Source: JAGPCH01 sp039810605
Lineage (GTDB): Bacteria > Bacteroidota > Ignavibacteria > Tepidaquicellales > Tepidaquicellaceae
Length of the DNA: 64,000 nucleotides
Assembly (NCBI GenBank): GCA_039810605.1
Contig: JBDHXH010000001.1
Coordinates: forward strand, 1-64,000
Direction of reading: 5' to 3'
Below are positions 18,990-27,849 of this stretch, piece by piece (the stretch's first letter is position 1; every line of letters starts with the position of its first letter). Under the pieces are notes generated by a model that ran no database searches, was not told the origin of the DNA, and saw nothing but the letters and a program-made list of their open reading frames with translations. The position numbers and the translations under genes were made by a program.

Positions 18990-19861
18990 TTTCAATTATC
19001 ATTGTGAATTACAGACAGAAGGACTTTCTTGAGAAATGCATACGCTCCATTTATGAAACTTTTTTGTCTTATCCGTTTGAAACAATCATTGTAAATAATT
19101 CGCCGGCAGAAGACCTTCATTCATTCGGAAGCAGATATGCAAATCTGAAAATAATTCTAAATGAAAACCGAGGGTATTCACAGGCAAATAATCTGGCAGC
19201 AAAAAACTCTGCCGGCAAATATTTGTTTTTCCTGAATGCAGATACGGAAATACGATCAGACTTTTTAAAAACTTTTACGGATGAATTTGAACACAGGCAG
19301 TTCGGTGCGGCAGGAATGAAGCTGCATAACACTGACGGGAGTTTTCAGCTTTCATTCTGGAAAGAAGTGAATTTCAGGAATGAAAGAATTAGTAAACACG
19401 CGGAGAAAATGTTCAAAGAAAGAAACGAACATTTCATTTCGGAATTAGAAAAGAAATATGATGATGTGAAGGCTGTTGATTGGGTATCGGGAGCCGCAAT
19501 GATTATACGAAAGGACATTTTTGAAAACATAGGAGGGTTTGACGAAAACTTTTTTTTATTCTATGAAGATACCGATATTTGCAAACGCCTCTCTGACAAT
19601 GGTTTTACAAATTATTTTTTTCCATTCGCCGGAATCATTCACCATAAAGGCGAGAATGTAAATGATCAATTTCATTCGGACACATACTACCATTCAAAAG
19701 AATCACAACTGTTGTATTACAAAATACACAACTCCGTGAAGGACAATGTTTTGTTGCGTTCATATCTGTTTATAAAATTTTTGTTCTTATATGCGGTAAC
19801 ATTCAGAAAAATAAATCGCGACATACTTTTATTAACATTAGGAAAGAAAAGAAGTGATTAA
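18986..19861 (+). CDS. Family 2 glycosyltransferase
   Basis: This is the shortest of the four family 2 enzymes (291 residues). Motifs are SIIIVNYRQKDFLEKCIRSI, VNNSPAED, LNENRGYSQANNLAA, FFLNADTEIRSDF, VDWVSGAAMIIRKDIF and FFLFYEDTDICKRL. The C-terminus ends in a hydrophobic segment that may associate with the membrane. It starts at ATGA overlapping the preceding stop and overlaps the next gene's GTG start by eight bases. Confidence 0.87.
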   Translation: MISIIIVNYRQKDFLEKCIRSIYETFLSYPFETIIVNNSPAEDLHSFGSRYANLKIILNENRGYSQANNLAAKNSAGKYLFFLNADTEIRSDFLKTFTDEFEHRQFGAAGMKLHNTDGSFQLSFWKEVNFRNERISKHAEKMFKERNEHFISELEKKYDDVKAVDWVSGAAMIIRKDIFENIGGFDENFFLFYEDTDICKRLSDNGFTNYFFPFAGIIHHKGENVNDQFHSDTYYHSKESQLLYYKIHNSVKDNVLLRSYLFIKFLFLYAVTFRKINRDILLLTLGKKRSD

Positions 19862-20972
19862 TGTACTTGAGTTAATTGACGGAGGTTTCATTGGCGGAGG
19901 TCAGATTCACGTAATCTCGCTTGTCAAATCGCTGAACAATAAGCAATTCAAACCTGTCATCGCGGCTTCGCCGGATGGGAGCTTCAAGAATCTTGTCTGG
20001 GAATACAATTTTGATTTTGCAGATATAGAACTTCCAAAACTATACAGAGGCAGACACTTGAAGGCTCTTGAAGCAATTATCAACGAATATTCAATTGACA
20101 TTATTCATTCACACGGCGGAGTATCCGGAATGTATGCAAGGTTTTTTAAAAAGAAATATGACAGAATAAAAACCGTGCATACAATTCACGGCATACATTA
20201 CATTAACTCGACAAATGTTTTCCGGAAATATTTGTCACTGGCAATCGAGCAATTCCTTGTTCCCTACACTGATTTCTTCATTTGCGTTTCGGAGGCAGAC
20301 AAGAAAAAAGCCGCAGAGCTGAAGATTATTGATACGGGAAGAACCGTCGTTGTAAGAAATGGAATTGATCTGCACAAGTTCTCAAAAAGAACAAAGAACA
20401 AGGATGTGATGAAGGATTTTGAATTGACAGCCGATAATTTTATCATAGGGAACATCTCAAGATTTGACTTTCAGAAAAATCAACGATTCATAATCAGGAA
20501 CTCTGGAGCAGTCCTGGAAGAGCATCCGAATGCAAGAATCATTCTTACGGGCAGCGGTGAACACCTTGCACTATGCAAGTCAGAAGTAAAGAATTCCGGA
20601 CACAGTAATAAGTTCATTTTCACGGGAGAAGTTATTAACACGGAAGATTACTATTCAGTGTTTGACATTTTTGTTTTTCCGTCACTGTGGGAAGGTCTTC
20701 CGATAACTCTCATCGAAGCAATGGCATCGGGGTGTTGCATACTTGCAAGTAACATCGAGGCAAACAAAGAACTTCTTGAGGACGGAAAGAACGGCCTGCT
20801 CTTTGATACAAATTCGCCTGAAGATTACTATAAAAAATTAACCGGGCTTATGAATGATGATGCATTGAGAAATGAATTTGCGAATAATGCTCTCAACGCA
20901 TCCAAACAATATTCAGAAGAGGACATGACAAGGAAAGTTGAAGAGATATATTTAAAAATTTTACATCAGTAA
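19854..20972 (+). CDS. Family 4 glycosyltransferase
   Basis: A GT-B enzyme with the N-terminal NVLELIDGGFIGGGQIHVIS, HSHGGVSGMYARF, TVHTIHGIHYINS, VRNGIDLHKF at the domain hinge and the donor-site PSLWEGLPITLIEAMASG. It begins at GTG 19854 inside the end of the previous gene. It is the last glycosyltransferase of the operon, and nadD follows with no gap, so housekeeping NAD synthesis is probably co-transcribed with glycan genes. Confidence 0.9.
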   Translation: MINVLELIDGGFIGGGQIHVISLVKSLNNKQFKPVIAASPDGSFKNLVWEYNFDFADIELPKLYRGRHLKALEAIINEYSIDIIHSHGGVSGMYARFFKKKYDRIKTVHTIHGIHYINSTNVFRKYLSLAIEQFLVPYTDFFICVSEADKKKAAELKIIDTGRTVVVRNGIDLHKFSKRTKNKDVMKDFELTADNFIIGNISRFDFQKNQRFIIRNSGAVLEEHPNARIILTGSGEHLALCKSEVKNSGHSNKFIFTGEVINTEDYYSVFDIFVFPSLWEGLPITLIEAMASGCCILASNIEANKELLEDGKNGLLFDTNSPEDYYKKLTGLMNDDALRNEFANNALNASKQYSEEDMTRKVEEIYLKILHQ

Positions 20973-21548
20973 ATGAAACGAATCGGTATATTCGGCGGAA
21001 CATTCAATCCGCCACACATTGCACACTCAATTGCCTCCGAATGCGTGAGGGAACAACTTGATCTTGAAAAAATCCTGTTCATTCCTTCTGCGGTTCCTCC
21101 TCTAAAACTGTCAATTGATTCCCATCACAGGCTTGCCATGTCAAAACTTGCTTTTTCCGGTAACAAATTTTTTGCGGTCTCCGAAATTGAATTTGAAAAT
21201 GTAAACGAAAAATCCTTTACGGTTGATACTCTTACTAAGCTCAAGAAAATTTATTCCAACACGAAACTGTTTTTGATAATCGGCATTGACAAACTCGAAG
21301 AACTTCCAAAATGGAAAGAGCCGGAAAGACTTTCCGGACTTTGCACACTCACAGTCATCAATCGTCCCGGATATGATCTGAAAAACGTTAAGGCAGAATA
21401 TCTTGAGAATACTGTATTTGCGGAAATTCCTTTTATGGAAATTTCATCAACCGAAATACGACGCCGCGTGAATGATGGAAAGTCAATAAAATATTTTGTG
21501 AATGACGAAGTAGAAAAATATATATACGACAACGGCTTGTATAAATAG
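20973..21548 (+). CDS. nadD: Nicotinate-nucleotide adenylyltransferase
   Basis: NadD adenylates nicotinate mononucleotide to deamido-NAD, an essential cytoplasmic step. The nucleotidyltransferase motif GGTFNPPHIAH spans residues 8-18, with SAVPPLK in the substrate loop, IGIDKLEELPKW in the middle and the closing ISSTEIRRRV. Length (191) is normal. ATG directly abuts the preceding stop codon. No obvious terminator precedes it, so it likely depends on the glycan operon promoter unless an internal one exists. Confidence 0.94.
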   Translation: MKRIGIFGGTFNPPHIAHSIASECVREQLDLEKILFIPSAVPPLKLSIDSHHRLAMSKLAFSGNKFFAVSEIEFENVNEKSFTVDTLTKLKKIYSNTKLFLIIGIDKLEELPKWKEPERLSGLCTLTVINRPGYDLKNVKAEYLENTVFAEIPFMEISSTEIRRRVNDGKSIKYFVNDEVEKYIYDNGLYK

Positions 21549-21662
21549 ATGTAACAATTTGTGTTTATTTTGTAATTTGAATGACAAAATGTATATGCTA
21601 TTAGTCAGACGGAGAAACAAAAATTATAGAAAAGTCATTTTAAAATTTTAAATCAACGAAAC

Positions 21663-22430
21663 ATGAGTGAAGAAAATTTAGAAACTTCGGAAACTCAAGA
21701 AGCAACTGAACAGCCCGATGAGATCAGCAAAGCAGATGCTATAGCAGGCGTTTTTACTTCTCCGGGAGAAACCTATGCAGCCATTGCAAAGACACAAAGA
21801 AAAAATTACTGGATAATACCAATCCTGATATCAATTGCCTTCAGCCTTATTGCTTCATTTCTGTTTATGCATGATGAAGACCTTGTCAGTAAGTCTATGG
21901 AAAAACAAAAAGCAAAGATGCGTGAGCAGTTTGAAAAGAAGGTGAAGGAAGGAGCAATGACACAGGAAGAAATGAATAAAGCGCTTGAAGGGATGAGTTC
22001 GGGAAGCACAATATTTAAAGTTGCAGGCTACGGCGGAGCAATAGCAGGACCATTCTTAATACTTTTTATTTTGAGCATACTATATCTTGTCGCATTAAAA
22101 ATAGCCAAAGCAGATTTTGAATTCACAAATGTTTTGAATGTTGTCGGTCTTGCTATGCTGATTTCATCTGTCGGGAGCCTTATCTCTGTTGTAGTTTCAA
22201 TAATGATGGGAGATGTATCGAGCCTTGGGCTGGGACTGCTTTTCAGTGAGGGTGCAGTCGGTGATAAACTGCATGGGCTGTTTACTAAAATAGATGTGTT
22301 CACAATCTGGTTCTATGCGGTGATTGCAATCGGATTGAGCAAAATTGCAAAAGTAAGTATCGTAATTACAGCAATAATAGTTTTTGGACTATTCACTGTG
22401 TATGCGGTTGTAACTTCAATGATTTTCTGA
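21663..22430 (+). CDS. Yip1-domain membrane protein
   Basis: After an acidic 25-residue N-terminus (SEENLETSETQEATEQ) comes DAIAGVFTSPGETYAAIAK, the entry motif of bacterial Yip1/YIP1-like proteins, and then five hydrophobic helices. A charged region (residues 80-115, rich in Lys, Glu and Met) interrupts after the first helix. Function is not established for the bacterial family. It precedes the M48 protease by 9 bp and is likely in one transcript with it. Confidence 0.75.
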   Translation: MSEENLETSETQEATEQPDEISKADAIAGVFTSPGETYAAIAKTQRKNYWIIPILISIAFSLIASFLFMHDEDLVSKSMEKQKAKMREQFEKKVKEGAMTQEEMNKALEGMSSGSTIFKVAGYGGAIAGPFLILFILSILYLVALKIAKADFEFTNVLNVVGLAMLISSVGSLISVVVSIMMGDVSSLGLGLLFSEGAVGDKLHGLFTKIDVFTIWFYAVIAIGLSKIAKVSIVITAIIVFGLFTVYAVVTSMIF

Positions 22431-22439
22431 ATCTGATTT

Positions 22440-23567
22440 ATGGAAAACAAATGTTCACCCGACAGCGATAAACAATCAACCGCAAAAAGGTACTCACATA
22501 TTCATCAGATACTTTCCGTCATTGAAACCGTTTTCATATTTTCAGTCCTTATAGTTTTGATATTTACAGGCCTTTCAAAGCAAGCTGAAAGTTTTGCCTT
22601 CACATTCACTTCAAATAAGTATATTGCGCTGTTGATTTTTCTCTTCACGATAGGCGTATGTGAATCCGTCTTTAATTTCCCAATAGGGTTTTATTCCGGC
22701 TACATTCTCGAGCACAAATACGGGCTCTCGAATCAGACTCTGAAGCAGTACTTCATGGAGAAGTTGAAAGGCATTGCTATCGGTCTCTTAATCGGTGTGC
22801 CGATGATTCTGATTTTTTATTTTATACTCTTTAATTATCCGGACAACTGGTGGATAATACTCGGCATTGTCATGTTTACATTTTCCGTGATACTGGGCAG
22901 GCTTGCGCCAACAGTAATTATGCCGCTATTTTACAAATTCAGACCGGTTGAAAATGAAAATGTTCAAAAGCGAATTCATGATTTATGCGAAAAGACCGGC
23001 ATGAAAATCCGCGGAATATTTACTTTTGACATGAGCAAGAATACAAAGAAGGCAAATGCCGCTTTTACGGGAATCGGAAAATCGAAAAGGATAATAATCG
23101 GCGATACTCTTATGAATACTTTTTCAGAAGACGAAATCGAAACAGTCTTTGCTCATGAAGTGGGCCACTATAAAAACAGACACATCTTAAAACTCATGTC
23201 AGTTTCTACGATACTTACATTTGCGGGATTGTATCTGACATCAAAGCTTTATGAAATTTCACTTGGCTACTTCAATTTCAATTCTCCTTCGGAGATTGCG
23301 GCGCTGCCGCTGCTTTTCATGTATCTTAGCCTGTACAGTCTTGTTACAACTCCGGTAACAAACATACTTTCAAGAAAGTATGAATGGGAAGCTGATACAT
23401 TTGCCCTCGAAACTACGAGGAACAAAATCTCATTCATATCTGCAATGGAAAAACTTGCCGATCAGAACCTCGCCGACAAAACTCCCAATAAGATGATTGA
23501 ATTTCTTTTTCATTCCCATCCATCTCTTGAGAAGAGAATTCAATTTGCACGCAGCTATCCTTTGTAA
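22440..23567 (+). CDS. M48 family metalloprotease (Ste24/CAAX-type)
   Basis: This zinc membrane protease has the N-terminal helical region of Ste24-like enzymes (residues 25-165) and a catalytic domain with HEVGH (in VFAHEVGHYKNRH) and the third ligand in YEWEADTFAL. FTGIGKSKRIIIGDTLM is the substrate-groove strand. The C-terminal LFHSHPSLEKRIQFA is conserved in the family. Bacterial members probably degrade damaged membrane proteins. Length (375) is typical. Confidence 0.92.
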   Translation: MENKCSPDSDKQSTAKRYSHIHQILSVIETVFIFSVLIVLIFTGLSKQAESFAFTFTSNKYIALLIFLFTIGVCESVFNFPIGFYSGYILEHKYGLSNQTLKQYFMEKLKGIAIGLLIGVPMILIFYFILFNYPDNWWIILGIVMFTFSVILGRLAPTVIMPLFYKFRPVENENVQKRIHDLCEKTGMKIRGIFTFDMSKNTKKANAAFTGIGKSKRIIIGDTLMNTFSEDEIETVFAHEVGHYKNRHILKLMSVSTILTFAGLYLTSKLYEISLGYFNFNSPSEIAALPLLFMYLSLYSLVTTPVTNILSRKYEWEADTFALETTRNKISFISAMEKLADQNLADKTPNKMIEFLFHSHPSLEKRIQFARSYPL

Positions 23568-23618
23568 ATAAAATTACGAATCAGGAGTTAATGATTGATT
23601 GAGCCGGAATGCAACATG

Positions 23619-24038
23619 TTACTTGCGTTCACTTTTTTCCGAGAGCGAAATGAAATCGTCCCAATACTCTTTCGGAACAGACATCACTGAAAGGCGAGGT
23701 TGACGCACAAGAGTGAATTCGGAATATTTTCTTATTGCTTTGATTTGAGATAGAGTCACGGGGGTTCTTAATTTTTTCACCGGCTTGATATCGAACACCA
23801 TCATTCGCGGATCATCAAGTTTCGGATCTTCATAAGGATCAGAAATCACTTCAGCGATTCCTACTATTTGTTTCTCGTCTCCCGTATGATAAACAAAAAC
23901 TCTGTCGCCCTTCCTCACCGCTCGTATATTTTTCAAAGCCATGAAATTTGAAACTCCATCCCAAACACATTTTTTGTCTTTCACGAGATTGTCGTAAGAA
24001 TATGTCGAAGGTTCGGTTTTAAGCAGCCAGTAGTTCAT
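23619..24038 (-). CDS. EVE domain protein
   Basis: This 139-residue single-domain protein opens with YWLLKTEPSTYSYDNLVKDK and continues with WDGVSNFMALKNIRAVRKGD, VFVYHTGDEKQIVGIAEV and the C-terminal LVRQPRLSVMSVP. These are hallmarks of the EVE (thymocyte nuclear protein 1-like, PUA-related) family, which binds modified cytosine or RNA bases. Cellular role in this bacterium is unknown. It is the last gene of a minus-strand run, 56 bp after the helicase gene. Confidence 0.92.
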   Translation of the reverse strand: MNYWLLKTEPSTYSYDNLVKDKKCVWDGVSNFMALKNIRAVRKGDRVFVYHTGDEKQIVGIAEVISDPYEDPKLDDPRMMVFDIKPVKKLRTPVTLSQIKAIRKYSEFTLVRQPRLSVMSVPKEYWDDFISLSEKSERK

Positions 24039-24094
24039 TGTTGTAATTTGTTTTGGTTATTAAGAAAATTGAACAGATGCAGAATGCTGTGTCT

Positions 24095-26326
24095 CTATTC
24101 ATAATTCACAGTCATCTTTGCATACTTAAGAACAATCTTCTTCAGGCCAATATCATCAAAATAAATTTCAGCTTTCTTGTCAAGCCCTCTGCCAGTGGTT
24201 GAAAGCACTGTGCCTCTGCCAAAAGTATTATGATAAACAGTAACGCCTTTTTGAATATCCGGGAATTTGTCAACTGCAAATTCATCTTCTGATGCAGAAG
24301 TCTTTTTGCTCTTACCTTGTATATCATACCTGACAGATGGACCATAAAAAGATGGCTTTTCAGAATGGTTTCTCTTACCGTTGGAAAATTTTATTCCTTC
24401 AAACGTAATATGCTTACTCATTATGTCTTCGGGAATTTCCTTAAGGAATCTTGATTTCATCTGAAACGATGCCACGCCGAATTTATATCTCTGGTTTGCA
24501 TACGAAAGATAAAGCTTGGACTTGGCGCGTGTGATTGCGACATAAAAAAGTCTTCTCTCTTCTTCAAGCTCGTCTTCATACATTGTTGCACCCGATACAG
24601 GAAACAGTCCTTCTTCAAGTCCGGTAACAAACACAACAGGAAACTCAAGTCCTTTTGCGGAATGAATCGTCATCATAGTTAACGCATTTTTCTGATTATC
24701 AAGATTATCAATATCTGCTACAAGAGATACTTGCTGAAGAAACATTTCCAGCGTCGGTTCATCGGTCGTGTCGGCAAACTCCGCAATTGCAGAAAGCAAT
24801 TCCTGTATGTTGTTAATCCTTTCTTCGGACTCTATCGTATTTTCATTACGAAGCGATCGCATGATTCCCATTTCATCAATGATTCCTCCGGCTAATTCTG
24901 ACAATGAGATTTCCGCCTGCAGATATTGATATTTGTACACGTAATTCAAAATCTCCATAAGCAGGTTTTTTGTCTTGGCGCTGAAAACGGTATATTCACC
25001 GATGGTTTTCAGGACATCAAATAGTTGCATCTGCTTGTTCTCCGCAATTGACGTCAGCTTGTCAATGGTTGTTTTGCCTACTCCCTGTTTCAGATTCATC
25101 ACGCGGAGCAGAGACTCATTGTCTTTAGGATTGACAATTATGCGGAGGTAAGCAAGAATGTCTTTGATTTCCTTTCGCTGATAGAAACGAATACCTCCTA
25201 CAATGATGTAAGGAATATTATTCTGCCTGAATGAATCTTCGAGCACTCTCGACTGTGCATTTGTTCTGTACAATACAACGAAGTCCTTGAAATTAATTTT
25301 TTTCCTTTGCATCTCATCATGCACATATTTGCTTATCTTTGCAGCTTCGTCCCTGTCTGTCATTGTTTCAATCAGATGAATGTTTTCTCCGTGCGAATTT
25401 TCGGTCCAGAGATTTTTTTCTAACTGCTTCTTGTTTTTCTTTATCACAAAATCTGCAAGCGCGAGTATCTTTTGAGTTGAACGGTAATTTTGTTCAAGTT
25501 TGAAAATTCCGCAATCTGAAAAGTCTTTCTGAAAATCAAAGATGTTCTGAATTTCTGCGCCGCGCCACTTATAAATTGACTGCGCGTCATCGCCTACTAT
25601 GGAAATGTTCCTGTACTTTTGAGTGAGCTGCTTGACTATCGTGTATTGCGCTCGGTTAGTATCCTGATATTCGTCAACAAGAATAAATTTAAATCTCTCC
25701 TGATACTTTTCAAGAATTTCCGGATTGCGGTTAAAGAGTTCAATCGGTTTTATAAGCAGATCATCAAAATCCATCGAATTGTTTTTGAAAAGCGCTTTCT
25801 GATACTGATCATAAATGATGTCGGTCTTTCTCTCAAACGGGGACCTGGCCATGGAAGAAAATTCCGTGGGAGAGACTAACTTATTCTTCAGCTTGCTTAT
25901 TGCTCCGGCAATAGCGCTTGGAGAAGGATCATCTGTCGGCATTGAATTGGCAATCATCAATTGTCTCACAAGCGCGGATGAGTCATCACTGTCATATATT
26001 GTGAAGTTGCGTGAATATCCGAGAAACTCTGCTTCCATTCTCAACATCCTTGCAAAGATTGAATGGAACGTTCCCATCCATATTTTGTCATAACCTGTTC
26101 CTACAAGTTTCTGAATCCGCTCTTTCATTTCATTGGCAGCCTTATTTGTAAATGTAAGCGCGAGGATTTCGTAAGGACTTACTCCGGAGTCAATCAGATG
26201 TGCTATTTTGTATGTCAGGACACGCGTCTTGCCACTGCCTGCTCCTGCTATTATTATGCTTGGTCCCTCAATCTTTTCAACGGCTCTTCTTTGTTCGGGG
26301 TTTAGTATTGTCAGATCTAAAGACAT
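24095..26326 (-). CDS. pcrA: UvrD/PcrA-type superfamily 1 DNA helicase
   Basis: The 743-residue 3'-5' DNA helicase acts in replication restart and excision repair. Motifs are Q-type LNPEQRRAV, Walker A AGAGSGKT (27-34), IWMGTFHSI, Walker B LVDEYQDTN, VGDDAQSIYKWRGA, KLEQNYRST, VLYRTNAQSR, MTIHSAKGLEFPVVF and EEERRLFYVAITRAK. A C-terminal Tudor-like tail (YHNTFGRGTVL) matches the RNA polymerase-interacting domain of PcrA. The name pcrA versus uvrD cannot be fixed by sequence alone. A four-unit 9-bp tandem repeat lies just upstream. Confidence 0.95.
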   Translation of the reverse strand: MSLDLTILNPEQRRAVEKIEGPSIIIAGAGSGKTRVLTYKIAHLIDSGVSPYEILALTFTNKAANEMKERIQKLVGTGYDKIWMGTFHSIFARMLRMEAEFLGYSRNFTIYDSDDSSALVRQLMIANSMPTDDPSPSAIAGAISKLKNKLVSPTEFSSMARSPFERKTDIIYDQYQKALFKNNSMDFDDLLIKPIELFNRNPEILEKYQERFKFILVDEYQDTNRAQYTIVKQLTQKYRNISIVGDDAQSIYKWRGAEIQNIFDFQKDFSDCGIFKLEQNYRSTQKILALADFVIKKNKKQLEKNLWTENSHGENIHLIETMTDRDEAAKISKYVHDEMQRKKINFKDFVVLYRTNAQSRVLEDSFRQNNIPYIIVGGIRFYQRKEIKDILAYLRIIVNPKDNESLLRVMNLKQGVGKTTIDKLTSIAENKQMQLFDVLKTIGEYTVFSAKTKNLLMEILNYVYKYQYLQAEISLSELAGGIIDEMGIMRSLRNENTIESEERINNIQELLSAIAEFADTTDEPTLEMFLQQVSLVADIDNLDNQKNALTMMTIHSAKGLEFPVVFVTGLEEGLFPVSGATMYEDELEEERRLFYVAITRAKSKLYLSYANQRYKFGVASFQMKSRFLKEIPEDIMSKHITFEGIKFSNGKRNHSEKPSFYGPSVRYDIQGKSKKTSASEDEFAVDKFPDIQKGVTVYHNTFGRGTVLSTTGRGLDKKAEIYFDDIGLKKIVLKYAKMTVNYE

Positions 26327-26403
26327 CGTTTTTTAATATGGGAAAATAAAATAAACAAATTAAGTTTGATTGTAAATTTAAATTTGGACTAAGAAATTTT
26401 CGC

Positions 26404-26439
26404 AAATGTTGCAAGTGTTGCAAATGTTGCAAATGTTAC
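26404..26439. repeat. Four tandem 9-bp units upstream of the helicase gene
   Basis: AAATGTTGC, AAGTGTTGC, AAATGTTGC and AAATGTTAC follow without spacers. They lie between the pepP stop and the helicase start, about 80-115 bp upstream of the helicase ATG. Copy number may vary by slippage and shift promoter spacing, which is inference. Confidence 0.8.
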
Positions 26440-26474
26440 AAATAGATACGCTTAAGCATTAACCATTTTTATAT

Positions 26475-27818
26475 CTACTTTCTGTGTCTGCCTTGTCTCA
26501 TAGCTTCCTCTATCTCATCGGCTTCCTTCACCATCGCACGCGTTAAATTCTCATTACCATTTTTTGTTATTAAAATATCATCCTCTATCCTGACTCCGAT
26601 TCCCCAAAATCTTTTCGGAATGTTTTTCGAATTGTTCGGGAAATATAACCCGGGCTCTATCGTCAGGACATAACCCGGCTTCAGTAAATCGTTGTCATCA
26701 GAATCTGTCCTGCTGTATGGAACTGCATCATGGGTATCAAGCCCGATGTGATGTGAGACACCATGCAAAGAATATTTTTTAATATCATCATTCTTTTTTA
26801 ATAAGCCCGCGGCACGAAGACCTTCAGCCATTACATCGTCGCTGATTTTGCGCAATCGCGACAAACGCTTGCCGGGCTTCATGTTCCTTATGCATTCTTT
26901 GTTTGCCTCCAACACAATTTCGTAAATCAGCCGCTGCTCCTTTGTAAATTTTCCGTCAACCGGAACTGTGCGCGTAATGTCGCAACAGTAATATTCATGC
27001 TCCGCTCCGGAATCTATCAGCAGCAGCTCGCCCTTCTTCAATGACTGGTCATTTTCTTCGTAGTGAAGAGTACATGCATTCTCTCCCCCTGCAACTATCG
27101 GTCCGTATGCACTCTCAGCACCCCTCAACTTATAATAATATTCAAGACTTGCCTGTATCTGCACTTCATTCATTCCCGGCTTTATAACTTTAAGAGTATT
27201 ATTGTAACTGTCGATGGTAATATCAGCCGATTCTTTCATCAGTTTAATTTCATACGGAGTCTTTACTGCCCGCATCTTCCCGAGAATGTATGATGTATCA
27301 ATTATCTCGACATGAGCCGCAATTACGTTCAGATGGTTCATGAATGCATTGGCAATTCCCTTCAACTCACCGGTCAGTTTCATCATCTCGGATAAGTTAA
27401 TGTAAATTCTTCTGAACTTATCAAGAACTCTCGTATTCAAAAATCCTGCAAGCAAAGAATTTTCCTGCGCAGAATTTATTCCGAGTTCTCTTGCAACATT
27501 TGTATAACCGAGTCTCCTTCCATTCCATGTTTCCATCAGCGGATTCTTTTTTTGAACAAATAGAATTTCATCCGCTTTTTTCTTCTTCCCTCCGGATTCA
27601 ATTTCAATTCCCCCGGGCGCGATCATTAACGCAGAATTGGGTTCTGTAAATCCTGTCAGATAATAAAAATTCTTGTATTGCTTGAATTGATAATCTCCGT
27701 CGTAAGATTTGTTATGCAGTGTATTTCCGAATATTAAGGCAGCAGAGTCTCTTCCGATGAGTTTTGAAAACTCTTTTCTTCTGGATTTGTGAAATGCTTT
27801 GCTTTCTTTATTCATCAT
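26475..27818 (-). CDS. pepP: Xaa-Pro aminopeptidase (M24B)
   Basis: This metalloprotease removes an N-terminal residue before proline. The N-terminal creatinase-like half contains NFYYLTGFTEPNSALMI. The pita-bread catalytic half holds the metal ligands in LLIDSGAEHEYYCCDITRTV (two Asp), HGVSHHIGLDTHD (His), LTIEPGLYF (Glu) and GVRIEDDILI (Glu). I start at MMNKESKAFH (27818); the frame opens at 27860, but that start would overlap purF. The next Met (27815) is equally possible. Confidence 0.92.
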   Translation of the reverse strand: MMNKESKAFHKSRRKEFSKLIGRDSAALIFGNTLHNKSYDGDYQFKQYKNFYYLTGFTEPNSALMIAPGGIEIESGGKKKKADEILFVQKKNPLMETWNGRRLGYTNVARELGINSAQENSLLAGFLNTRVLDKFRRIYINLSEMMKLTGELKGIANAFMNHLNVIAAHVEIIDTSYILGKMRAVKTPYEIKLMKESADITIDSYNNTLKVIKPGMNEVQIQASLEYYYKLRGAESAYGPIVAGGENACTLHYEENDQSLKKGELLLIDSGAEHEYYCCDITRTVPVDGKFTKEQRLIYEIVLEANKECIRNMKPGKRLSRLRKISDDVMAEGLRAAGLLKKNDDIKKYSLHGVSHHIGLDTHDAVPYSRTDSDDNDLLKPGYVLTIEPGLYFPNNSKNIPKRFWGIGVRIEDDILITKNGNENLTRAMVKEADEIEEAMRQGRHRK

Positions 27819-27849
27819 AAGTTTTTTATTTTTGATTATGCTTTTGATT

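Noticed and set aside
21567..21590. Inverted repeat ATTTTGT/ACAAAAT between nadD and the Yip1 gene
   Set aside because: 7-bp AT-rich arms are expected by chance, and no T tract makes it a terminator.
26404..26439. CRISPR-like array
   Set aside because: Units are 9 bp with no spacers and only four copies; this is a minisatellite, not a CRISPR.
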